A DNA stretch of 17,604 bases from an uncultured Collinsella sp. (lineage in GTDB: Bacteria > Actinomycetota > Coriobacteriia > Coriobacteriales > Coriobacteriaceae). Within the stretch, counting starts at the first letter, position 1. The number at the start of each line of letters is the position of its first letter. The position numbers and the translations under genes are program-made. Below the pieces are notes generated by a model. That model ran no database searches, had not been told where the DNA came from, and worked only from the letters and a program-made list of their open reading frames with translations. This document shows positions 7,288-14,056 of this stretch, in pieces. Location: the NCBI GenBank assembly GCA_900751695.1, contig CAADSS010000035.1:1-17604 (forward strand). Direction: 5' to 3'.

Positions 7288-7983
7288 ATGAACGAGCGCA
7301 TTTTGGTAGTCGATGACGAGAAGGCCATCGCCGACCTGGTTGGTATCTACCTTACAAAAGAGGGCTTTGATGTTCAGATTGCCTATAGCGGAGCAGATGC
7401 CGCCAAGGCGATTTTGGAGCAGGAGTTCGATCTGGCGCTGCTGGACGTCATGCTGCCCGATATCGACGGCTTTGAGCTGCTGCGCACCATCCGCGCTAGC
7501 CATACCTATCCCGTTATTATGCTGACGGCGCGCGATGCCCAACATGACAAGATCGAGGGCCTCTCGTTGGGCGCAGACGATTACGTGGTCAAGCCGTTCC
7601 GTCCGCTGGAGCTCATTGCGCGCGTTCATGCTCAGCTCCGTCGTTACACCAGCTACGGCAGCCGCGCACAGGCGGTCGAGTCGCCGACCATCCAGCTCGA
7701 CGGCCTCGAGATCAACCGCGATGCTCGTTGTGTGACGGCGGACGGTGCACCGGTGAGTCTCTCGCCCTTCGAGAATTCCATCTTGCTGTATCTGGTCGAG
7801 CATCGTGGCAGCGTGGTGGCCGTGGGGGACCTGTTCCGCGCAGTGTGGAACGAGGATTTTATGCCCGGCTCCAACAATACGGTGATGGTGCACATCCGCC
7901 ATCTGCGCGAAAAGATCGGCGACGATGCTCAAAAGCCGCGCTTTATCAAAAACGTCTGGGGCGTTGGCTACATAATCGAATAG
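7288..7983 (+). CDS. VanR-like OmpR-family response regulator
   Basis: It is a 231-residue DNA-binding response regulator. The receiver domain (1-120) has the acidic pair D9/D10, phospho-acceptor D53 in LLDVMLP, T80 and K102. The winged-helix output domain spans ~133-231. Several blocks match what I remember of VanR from enterococcal vancomycin resistance clusters: SHTYPVIMLTARD, ADDYVVKPFRPLELIARVHA, SNNTVMVHIRHLREKIGD and the terminal IKNVWGVGYIIE. This is a closer match than to PhoB or PhoP. The start is ATG 7288, with AGAGGAG 5 nt upstream. It is followed after 25 nt by its kinase gene, and the two are almost certainly one operon. No vanHAX genes are in view, so a role in envelope homeostasis is more likely than proven resistance. 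The divergent carboxypeptidase is a plausible target. Confidence 0.93.
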   Translation: MNERILVVDDEKAIADLVGIYLTKEGFDVQIAYSGADAAKAILEQEFDLALLDVMLPDIDGFELLRTIRASHTYPVIMLTARDAQHDKIEGLSLGADDYVVKPFRPLELIARVHAQLRRYTSYGSRAQAVESPTIQLDGLEINRDARCVTADGAPVSLSPFENSILLYLVEHRGSVVAVGDLFRAVWNEDFMPGSNNTVMVHIRHLREKIGDDAQKPRFIKNVWGVGYIIE

Positions 7984-8008
7984 CGCCTTTGATGGTGGGG
8001 AAGTGGAT

Positions 8009-9247
8009 ATGACAAAAGACGATAGGCGGGTATTCGAGGTGCCCGATCGACTCTTTGAATACATAAGGGCAGTCGTCGACAACCGCGCACTTGCGACGGT
8101 GCTGCTCTTTTTGCTGAGTCTGCTACTCATTGGCATTGACAATATCGTTGGCATCCTGGCAGTTCTGCTCATTGGCTTCTTGCTGATCGATCGATTCGAA
8201 ATCGTCCGCCGCTGCGTGGTAATCGGCGGTGCCGCGTGGACAATTGCGCTGGCGATCGGGGCCATGGCGCTTGGCGGTATTGGCGAGCCTGTGTTCTTTG
8301 ATGCCGCCTTTGTGTTCAACATGCTCGGCTTTGTGCTGGCGCTCGCCGTGTGTGTCCTGTTCTTTTGCGGGCGTGCCCTGTATTACCAGGGTTATGAGCA
8401 AGGCGAGCAGCATGCCGACCGCGTAATCGCCGCTCGTATTCAGGATCGTCTGATCGATAACCCCGACACGTGGGATACCATCGACGGCGACTTTCTCGAG
8501 GTCGAGGGTGCGCTTAACCGGGCGCGCGATTGTGAGCGCAAGGTTCAACAAGCCCTGCGCGACGAATCGCATCGCAAAGATGACCTGGTTACGTACCTGG
8601 GGCACGACCTGCGTACGCCGCTCGCCAGCGTGGTGGGCTATCTTTCGCTCTTGCAGGAGGCTCCCGATTTGCCGCTTGAGCAGCGTGCGCGCTTTACGGG
8701 CGTGGCGCTCGACAAGGCCCATCGGCTCGACGCGCTCATCGAGGAGTTCTTCGACATCACGCGTTTCGATTTCCACGATATCGTGCTTACCCGCGCCTAC
8801 GTCGATTTGGGGCTATTGCTGGCGCAGGTGGCCGACGAGTTCTATCCCATTCTCAACGAACAGCACAAGGAAGCCAAGGTTGATATCTGCGAGGACCTGA
8901 CGGTGCTCGTGGACGGCGACAAGATGGCTCGCGTATTCAACAACATCATGAAAAACGCCGTTGCCTATAGCTATGAAGGCTCGACTATCACGATCGAGGC
9001 CAGGCGTTTGGGTGACGGTGGCGTACGCGTACGATTTGTGAGCCAGGGCGATCCGATCCCTGAGCCAAAGCTCAAGGTGATCTTTGAGAAGTTCTATCGC
9101 CTGGATGCAGCGCGTGCGACCAATCGCGGCGGCGCTGGGCTGGGCCTCGCCATCGCCAAGGAGATTGTTGGGGCACATGGCGGTACCATCGCGTGCGAAT
9201 CGACGCCCGAGCATACCGTCTTTACCATCGAGCTGCCCGCTGCGTAG
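8009..9247 (+). CDS. VanS-like sensor histidine kinase with four-helix membrane input domain
   Basis: It is a 412-residue kinase partner of the upstream regulator. The N-terminal half has hydrophobic segments at ~28-41, 43-60, 68-90 and 99-121 with very short loops. The HisKA domain carries H199 in YLGHDLRTPL, and the block to ~250 (VVGYLSLLQEAPDLPLEQ, LDKAHRLDALIEEFFDITR) is strikingly VanS-like. The ATPase domain has the N-box ARVFNNIMKNAVAYS (N316), FEKFYRLD (359-366) and GGAGLGL (374-380). A canonical DxGxG G1 box is not evident (SQGDPIP); as I recall, VanS is similarly divergent there. ATG 8009 is chosen because GGTGGGGA lies 8 nt upstream; GTG 8003 would be too close to it. The input region does not resemble the VanS sensor with its large external loop, so the stimulus may differ. 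Confidence 0.92.
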   Translation: MTKDDRRVFEVPDRLFEYIRAVVDNRALATVLLFLLSLLLIGIDNIVGILAVLLIGFLLIDRFEIVRRCVVIGGAAWTIALAIGAMALGGIGEPVFFDAAFVFNMLGFVLALAVCVLFFCGRALYYQGYEQGEQHADRVIAARIQDRLIDNPDTWDTIDGDFLEVEGALNRARDCERKVQQALRDESHRKDDLVTYLGHDLRTPLASVVGYLSLLQEAPDLPLEQRARFTGVALDKAHRLDALIEEFFDITRFDFHDIVLTRAYVDLGLLLAQVADEFYPILNEQHKEAKVDICEDLTVLVDGDKMARVFNNIMKNAVAYSYEGSTITIEARRLGDGGVRVRFVSQGDPIPEPKLKVIFEKFYRLDAARATNRGGAGLGLAIAKEIVGAHGGTIACESTPEHTVFTIELPAA

Positions 9248-9258
9248 CGTAGAAGCCC

Positions 9259-9311
9259 TTACAAACACCTGACAATGCGCTCACGTGCGTATGAGTCGCG
9301 ATTTCTACTAT
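9259..9311 (+). promoter_or_regulatory. Candidate Pho box (11-bp-spaced repeats) and -10 of pstB
   Basis: TTACA (9259), TGACA (9270), TCACG (9281) and TGAGT (9292) start exactly 11 bp apart, the spacing typical of tandem OmpR/PhoB-family sites. The -10-like TACTAT (9306-9311) follows with no recognisable -35. This is the architecture of activator-dependent Pho promoters, where the regulator replaces the -35. The repeats are short and degenerate, so chance is possible. The adjacent PhoB-type regulator makes the reading attractive. Confidence 0.4.
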
Positions 9312-9350
9312 CGATACTGCTGAATTGATATCGATGTGGAGGTATGCGGT

Positions 9351-10226
9351 ATGACGGCTGCTGCGGCTATGGAGCCCACGGAGCTCGAGGAGCTAATGGA
9401 GGCGCAAGTCGAGGCTGCGCACGAGCGCGAAGTCGGGGACGCGACTCGTCCCACGGCGCAGGATCTTGCCGCCTCGCCGACACGCATCGACGTCGAGGAC
9501 CTCGACCTGTTCTATGGCGACCATCACGCGCTCAAGGACGTGTCCATCAAGATCCGCGACAAGCAGATTACCTCGTTTATCGGTCCTTCGGGCTGCGGCA
9601 AGTCAACGCTGTTGCGTTGCTTTAACCGCATGAACGACGGCATCAAGGACTGCCGCATCGAGGGCAAGATCGCGCTCGACGGCCAGGATATCCTGGGCGA
9701 CTACGACATCTGCCGCCTGCGTCAGCGTGTGGGCATGGTGTTCCAGCGCCCTAACCCGTTTCCCATGAGCATCTACGACAACGTTGCGTATGGCCCGCGC
9801 GGCATGGGTGTGCGCGACCGCGCCGTGCTGGATGAGCTGGTCGAGGACTCTCTTCGTCGCGCTGCGCTATGGGACGAGGTCAAGGACAAACTCAAGGAGT
9901 CGGGGCTGGGCCTTTCGGGCGGGCAGCAGCAGCGCCTGTGCATCGCCCGCGCGCTTGCCGTGCAACCCGATATTCTTCTGATGGACGAGCCAACGAGCGC
10001 TCTCGATCCCGTGTCGACGCTGGTGGTTGAGCAGCTGGCCTGCGAGCTCAAAGAGACCTGCACGCTCGTGGTCGTTACGCACAATATGCAGCAGGCGGCG
10101 CGTATCTCCGACTCGGTCGCGTTTTTCTTGCTGGGTGAGTTGGTAGAGCACGCGCCCACCGCTCAGCTCTTCAAAAATCCCACCGACCCGCGCACGGCGG
10201 ATTATTTGACGGGACGTTTTGGCTGA
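9351..10226 (+). CDS. pstB: Phosphate ABC transporter ATP-binding protein PstB
   Basis: It is a 291-residue ATPase that powers high-affinity phosphate import by the PstSCAB complex. Walker A is GPSGCGKST (78-86) and the Q-loop is FQRPNPFP (131-138), a PstB hallmark. The ABC signature is LSGGQ (188-192), Walker B is ILLMDEP (208-214), and the switch histidine is H244 in VVTHNMQQA. The phosphate-specific D-loop and C-terminal YLTGRFG also fit. The ~45-residue N-terminal extension (acidic, Ala/Glu rich) exceeds the usual ~250-260 aa PstB. Start ATG 9351 has GGAGG (9338-9342) 8 nt upstream. pstS, pstC, pstA and phoU are not adjacent; instead a two-component system follows, presumably co-transcribed. 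The other permease parts must be elsewhere. Confidence 0.95.
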   Translation: MTAAAAMEPTELEELMEAQVEAAHEREVGDATRPTAQDLAASPTRIDVEDLDLFYGDHHALKDVSIKIRDKQITSFIGPSGCGKSTLLRCFNRMNDGIKDCRIEGKIALDGQDILGDYDICRLRQRVGMVFQRPNPFPMSIYDNVAYGPRGMGVRDRAVLDELVEDSLRRAALWDEVKDKLKESGLGLSGGQQQRLCIARALAVQPDILLMDEPTSALDPVSTLVVEQLACELKETCTLVVVTHNMQQAARISDSVAFFLLGELVEHAPTAQLFKNPTDPRTADYLTGRFG

Positions 10227-10236
10227 TACCATCTAG

Positions 10237-10250
10237 TAAAGGTACCTTTA
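10237..10250. promoter_or_regulatory. 14-bp perfect palindrome between pstB and its regulator gene
   Basis: TAAAGGTACCTTTA is self-complementary. It starts 11 bp after the pstB stop and ends 41 bp before the regulator ATG. A -10-like TAAGAT lies at 10255-10260, so the palindrome would overlap the -35 zone of an internal promoter. It is a possible operator, though it could be fortuitous. Confidence 0.35.
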
Positions 10251-10290
10251 GGGTTAAGATGCGGTCATGCCGGCCGCAAAGGGGTTCAAC

Positions 10291-11019
10291 ATGATCTATT
10301 ACGTCGAGGACGATGACAACATCAGGGATTTGACGGTCTATGCGCTGCGCAAGCAGGGAATCGAGGCCGAGGGCTTTTCGTGCGATGGCGAGTTTAAGGC
10401 CGCCGTGGCGCGACGGGCACCCGATGCTGTTCTGCTCGACATCATGCTGCCCGATACCGATGGTTTGGCAATTATGCGTCGCCTGCGCGCCGACCGCCTG
10501 ACGGCGACGGTGCCCATCATGATGCTCACTGCCAAGGACACCGAGCTCGATAAGGTGATGGCGCTCGATGGCGGTGCCGACGATTATCTGACCAAGCCGT
10601 TTTCGCTCATGGAGCTTGCCAGCCGTTGCCGTGCGCTGCTGCGCCGCGGCGGTATGGTCAAACAGGCGAGCGATGTGCTCAGCGTGGGCGATATCGTGCT
10701 TTCGCCCAGCCATCGCGAGGTGACCGTTGCCGGCGAGCCGCTCAAACTCACCTTGCGCGAGTTCGATTTGCTCGAATATCTCATGCGCAAGCCCGGCGTG
10801 GTCTTTACCCGCGAGTCGCTGCTGCAGAGCGTGTGGGGCTGGGACTTCGACGGCGGTTCGCGCACTGTTGACGTGCACGTGCAGACGCTTCGCCAAAAAC
10901 TGGGCGAGCATGCCAGCGCCATCGAGACCGTGCGCGGCGTGGGCTACCGCTTGGCCGAGCCTTCTGCCGGTGATGGTGCCGAAGGTGACGTCACCGCGGC
11001 CACCGCATCGGAGGAGTAA
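10291..11019 (+). CDS. PhoB/PhoP-type response regulator
   Basis: It is a 242-residue OmpR-family regulator. The receiver domain has the acidic patch E6/D7/D8, phospho-acceptor D50 in VLLDIMLPDTDG, T80 and K102. The winged-helix domain (~128-222) carries LTLREFDLLEYLM, WGWDFDGGSRTVDVHVQTLRQKL and RGVGYRL. The last ~20 residues are an acidic tail. Start ATG 10291 is preferred because AAAGGGG (10278-10284) lies 6 nt upstream; an in-frame ATG at 10267 has no such site. It stands 64 bp behind pstB and 3 bp before a PhoR-type kinase, so a phosphate-starvation role is inferred from position. Sequence alone cannot separate PhoB/PhoP from close relatives. Confidence 0.92.
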   Translation: MIYYVEDDDNIRDLTVYALRKQGIEAEGFSCDGEFKAAVARRAPDAVLLDIMLPDTDGLAIMRRLRADRLTATVPIMMLTAKDTELDKVMALDGGADDYLTKPFSLMELASRCRALLRRGGMVKQASDVLSVGDIVLSPSHREVTVAGEPLKLTLREFDLLEYLMRKPGVVFTRESLLQSVWGWDFDGGSRTVDVHVQTLRQKLGEHASAIETVRGVGYRLAEPSAGDGAEGDVTAATASEE

Positions 11020-11022
11020 CCC

Positions 11023-12447
11023 GTGGTCTTCGCCCCCCAGGGAAAACATACGCTGTCGCACCGCGTTTTTGTGACGATCTTTGTCTGCGCCATGGCGGTT
11101 ATCGTGGCGTTTACGGTGCTGGGTGCGTTCTTTGTGCAAAACACCTTGGCGGATGCCACGAGTGCCAATCTGGCGCAGGAAACCAAGCTCATTGCTGCCG
11201 CCCTCGACGAGCAGCAGGAGCCCATCCCGTTCTTGCGTAGCCTTGATCGCGAGGACTTGCGCATCACGCTGATTAATAAGGATGGATCGGTTGCCTACGA
11301 CAACGAGGCGCCGCCTTCCACACTGCCCAACCATGGCGATCGCCCCGAGGTCATCGAGGCCTTTGAGAATGGTTCGGGTTCCGCGGAGCGCGCAAGCTCT
11401 ACGCTCGACGAGATTATGCTGTATCGCGCCGTCGCCCTTGATAACGGCCAGGTTGTCCGCTTGGCGCAGGCCCAGCCTGGCGTTGCGGCGATTTTGCTGT
11501 CGATGGTGGCGCCGATGCTGCTTATCGCAGCAGCGGGTGCGGTACTCTCGTTTTTTATGGCGCGCCGCGAGTCCCGTGCCATCATCGCGCCGTTGCAAGA
11601 GGTGGATTTGGACCACCCACGCCGTAGCTATGAGCACGCCTATGCCGAGATGGTCCCCATGCTTGAGCGTATCGAGTCGCAGCGCCAGGAGCTCAAGCGC
11701 CAAATGGCGGTGCTAGCGGACAACGACCGTATGCGCCGCGAGTTCACGGCGAATATCACTCATGAGCTCAAGACGCCACTTACGGCGATTTCGGGCTATG
11801 CCGAGCTCATCGCAAACGGCATGGTCGAGGGCGAGGACGACCTGCGCAACTTTGGCGGTCGCATCTATCGTGAGGCGGGCCGTTTGGCAGCGCTTGTCAA
11901 CGACATCCTTACGCTGTCTAACTTGGACGAGGCCGAGCGTGCAACTGAGGGCGAGGCGGTGCCCATTGGGTCCACGGAGCCTATTGAGCTCTCGCGTGCC
12001 ATCTACGCGGTTGAGCAGCGTCTTGAACAGGTCGCCCGTCAGGCGAATGTGACGATAAGTCATGAGACCAAGCCTGTGGTCATCGAGGGCGTGTCGCGCT
12101 TGATTGACGAGCTCATCTATAATCTGGCAAGCAACGCCATCCGCTACAATCGACCCGGCGGTACGGTTACGCTGCAGTGCGGCACCAACGACGAAGGCCA
12201 TCCGTTCCTTGCGGTCGCCGACACGGGAATCGGTATCGCGCCTGAAGAACAGGGCAAGGTATTTGAGCGGTTCTATCGCGTGGACAAGAGTAGGTCCAAG
12301 GCGCGCGGCGGAACCGGTCTGGGGCTTGCCATTGTCAAGCATGCGGCCCTGTATCATCACGCCACGCTCGATCTGTCGAGCGAGTTGGGCGTGGGAACCA
12401 CCATTACGGTGACGTTTCCCATACAGCAGGACGAGCCATTCGCATAG
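11023..12447 (+). CDS. PhoR-type sensor histidine kinase
   Basis: It is a 474-residue membrane kinase. TM1 (~15-38), an extracellular sensor of ~120 residues, and TM2 (~156-179) are followed by a short linker helix. HisKA carries H247 in FTANITHELKTPLTAISGYAELI, a PhoR-like phosphorylation block. The ATPase domain has the N-box LIYNLASNAIRYN (N371), G1 DTGIGI (400-405), FERFYRVDKSRS (414-425) and G2 GGTGLGLAIVKH (429-440). No PAS domain is seen between TM2 and HisKA, unlike the PhoR of E. coli. The start is GTG 11023. Its ribosome binding site GAGGAG is the end of the regulator gene, which points to translational coupling. A strong terminator follows, closing the pstB-regulator-kinase unit. 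Confidence 0.92.
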   Translation: MVFAPQGKHTLSHRVFVTIFVCAMAVIVAFTVLGAFFVQNTLADATSANLAQETKLIAAALDEQQEPIPFLRSLDREDLRITLINKDGSVAYDNEAPPSTLPNHGDRPEVIEAFENGSGSAERASSTLDEIMLYRAVALDNGQVVRLAQAQPGVAAILLSMVAPMLLIAAAGAVLSFFMARRESRAIIAPLQEVDLDHPRRSYEHAYAEMVPMLERIESQRQELKRQMAVLADNDRMRREFTANITHELKTPLTAISGYAELIANGMVEGEDDLRNFGGRIYREAGRLAALVNDILTLSNLDEAERATEGEAVPIGSTEPIELSRAIYAVEQRLEQVARQANVTISHETKPVVIEGVSRLIDELIYNLASNAIRYNRPGGTVTLQCGTNDEGHPFLAVADTGIGIAPEEQGKVFERFYRVDKSRSKARGGTGLGLAIVKHAALYHHATLDLSSELGVGTTITVTFPIQQDEPFA

Positions 12448-12472
12448 CGATACAACATAGGTATTGATGTAG

Positions 12473-12507
12473 ACGCCGCATTTGACTTTCGGGTGCGGCG
12501 TTGTTGT
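12473..12507 (+). terminator. Terminator closing the phosphate block
   Basis: ACGCCGCA (12473-12480) pairs perfectly with TGCGGCGT (12494-12501) around a 13-nt loop. A T/G-rich tail TTGTTG follows. It lies 25 nt behind the kinase stop and before the next operon's promoters. Confidence 0.75.
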
Positions 12508-12533
12508 GCAATTTTACGATTGCTTCCGACATT

Positions 12534-12562
12534 TTTACAGGAGAGCCTGTTTCTTATGTATA
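12534..12562 (+). promoter_or_regulatory. Possible distal promoter of the tyrosine-kinase operon
   Basis: TTTACA (12534-12539) and TGTATA (12557-12562) are 17 bp apart. ACAGG-N4-CCTGT (12537-12550), an inverted repeat, overlaps the -35 and spacer and could be an operator. Confidence 0.4.
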
Positions 12563-12566
12563 GAGT

Positions 12567-12595
12567 TTGGTCTCGGTAAAAAGATGCGATAACAT
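12567..12595 (+). promoter_or_regulatory. Possible proximal promoter of the tyrosine-kinase operon
   Basis: TTGGTC (12567-12572) and TAACAT (12590-12595) are separated by 17 bp. The predicted start near 12602 leaves a leader of about 40 nt before the ATG at 12643. Confidence 0.5.
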
Positions 12596-12642
12596 ACGGA
12601 CAGTTTTGTCAATCCGAACTGGGGAAATGAAAGGCAAGCTGC

Positions 12643-13299
12643 ATGACCCTTCTCGAACTGTTCCAGCTGCTGAAGAAGCACCTCAAGCTGGTCATCACCC
12701 TTCCGGTGGTCTGCGCGATCGCCATGGGCATCGTGTCCTTCGCCGCGATGGACAACACCTATACCGCGACGACGAGCATGTACATTCTCGCCAAGACCGA
12801 CGATAGCGGCCAGATGAGCTACAACGATCTCTCGGCGAGCCAGATGCTTTCCAACGATATCGCCACGCTGCTGGATAGCGATAGCGTTAAGAGCGGCGCC
12901 GCCAAGGAACTGGGCCTCACCGATCTGGATGACTACAAGGTGTCTGTTTCCTCCGAGACCACCACGCGTGTCATTACGCTTTCGGTTACCGGCACCGATG
13001 CCAAGGAGACGGCTGAGGTCGCAAAGGCCATAGCTAGCTCGGTGAGTACGGTCGCTCAGAACGTCGGCGCTGCCCAGAGCATCAACGTTATCGACGAGGC
13101 TAAGACCCCCGAAGCCCCCAGCGGCCCCAAGCGCACGCTGTATATTGCCGTCGCGTTCCTCGCCGGTATCTTTATCGCAGTCGCCTATGTCGTTTTGGCA
13201 GACATGCTCAATACCCGCATCCGCGGTGCCGAAGAGGCGGAAGAGCTCCTGGGCATTCCCGTTGTTGGCCGAATTCCGGCTATGAAAGGTGGTAAATAG
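12643..13299 (+). CDS. Wzz/CpsC-type polysaccharide chain-length regulator and BY-kinase adaptor
   Basis: It is a 218-residue membrane protein of the polysaccharide co-polymerase family (Wzz fold; CpsC/YveK type). TM1 is at ~17-36, an extracellular domain of ~125 residues follows, and the proline-rich PEAPSGPKR (156-164) precedes TM2 (~165-188), the family's usual layout. The cytoplasmic tail (ADMLNTRIRGAEEAEELLGIPVVGRIP) matches the activator tail that docks the tyrosine kinase. ATG 12643 has GAAAGG 8 nt upstream. The next gene, 2 nt away, encodes the kinase, so the two form the split BY-kinase typical of Gram-positives. It likely helps control length or export of a surface polysaccharide. 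No glycosyltransferases are adjacent. Confidence 0.9.
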   Translation: MTLLELFQLLKKHLKLVITLPVVCAIAMGIVSFAAMDNTYTATTSMYILAKTDDSGQMSYNDLSASQMLSNDIATLLDSDSVKSGAAKELGLTDLDDYKVSVSSETTTRVITLSVTGTDAKETAEVAKAIASSVSTVAQNVGAAQSINVIDEAKTPEAPSGPKRTLYIAVAFLAGIFIAVAYVVLADMLNTRIRGAEEAEELLGIPVVGRIPAMKGGK

Positions 13300-13301
13300 G
13301 C

Positions 13302-14039
13302 ATGGCTAAGGCAAAGAACACCGATAAGCTCGTTGTACAGAATGCCGCCAAGACCCTTCTGGCCAACATCCGCTTTGCGAGCGTGGACGACCCCATTCGC
13401 ACCATTACCGTCACGTCCTCGATTCCCAACGAGGGCAAGTCTACGGTTTCCATCAACCTTGCCCAGGCTATCGCCACGAGCGGCAAGTCCGTGCTCCTGG
13501 TCGAGGCCGATATGCGCCGCAGGTCCCTTTCCGATATGCTCGGCGTTCGTTCGCGCGGCGGACTCTATGCGGTCCTTTCCGAGCAGATCTCCATTGACCA
13601 GGCAATTGTCGAGACGGGTCAGAAGAACTTCTACTTCCTCGATGCCGAGCCGCATATTCCCAATCCTGCCGACATCATTGTCTCTCACCGCTTTGCCAAG
13701 TTGGTAAAGGCACTGTCCGCCAAGTTCCAGTACGTCATCTTTGATGCTCCCCCGGTCGGCACCTTCATCGATGCTGCCGAGATTGCCAGCCTGACCGACG
13801 GTACGCTGTTCGTGGTGCGCGAGGACTTCACCAAGCGCGAGGAGGCACTCAACGCTATCGGCCAGCTTAAGAAGTCCGAAAAGGTCAAGCTCATCGGTAC
13901 CGTTATGAACTACTGCGAGACCGAGACCAGCGAGTACTACTACTCCTACTACACCAAGGACGGTAAGAAGGTGAAGAAGGGCTCGGACGATCAGGGGACT
14001 TCCAAAAAGGGCATCTTCACCAACCGAGCAAACGTTTAG
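13302..14039 (+). CDS. CpsD/YwqD-type bacterial tyrosine kinase
   Basis: It is a 245-residue cytoplasmic BY-kinase. Walker A SSIPNEGKST (39-48), Walker A' VLLVEADMR (64-72) and Walker B VIFDAPP (145-151) are the three family motifs. The C-terminal tyrosine cluster Y212-Y213-Y214 and Y216-Y217 is the expected autophosphorylation site. These kinases self-associate at the membrane with the CpsC adaptor, and cycles of phosphorylation control polysaccharide assembly. The start is ATG 13302, 2 nt after the adaptor stop, with AAAGGTGG about 9 nt upstream inside the adaptor gene, so translation is probably coupled. The tail after the tyrosines is lysine rich (GKKVKKGSDDQ). Confidence 0.94.
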   Translation: MAKAKNTDKLVVQNAAKTLLANIRFASVDDPIRTITVTSSIPNEGKSTVSINLAQAIATSGKSVLLVEADMRRRSLSDMLGVRSRGGLYAVLSEQISIDQAIVETGQKNFYFLDAEPHIPNPADIIVSHRFAKLVKALSAKFQYVIFDAPPVGTFIDAAEIASLTDGTLFVVREDFTKREEALNAIGQLKKSEKVKLIGTVMNYCETETSEYYYSYYTKDGKKVKKGSDDQGTSKKGIFTNRANV

Positions 14040-14056
14040 TTGATTAAGGCTGACCT

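Noticed and set aside
7089..7328. N-terminal extension of the D,D-carboxypeptidase to the far upstream start
   Set aside because: It would overlap the divergent regulator gene and its promoter, and would bury the signal peptide ~80 residues inside the protein.
7219..8322. 367-codon minus-strand open frame over the VanR-like gene
   Set aside because: It overlaps a well-supported response regulator and has a Ser/Thr/Arg-rich shadow composition.
7288..9247. A vancomycin resistance cluster
   Set aside because: Only the regulator and kinase resemble van genes. No D-Ala-D-Lac or D-Ala-D-Ser ligase, VanH or VanX homologue is present, and the carboxypeptidase is an S11 serine enzyme, not VanY.
10171..11703. 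510-codon minus-strand open frame across pstB end, the regulator and the kinase
   Set aside because: The plus-strand genes have complete catalytic motifs. The antisense product is His/Arg-rich with no recognisable fold, so it is a GC-bias artefact.
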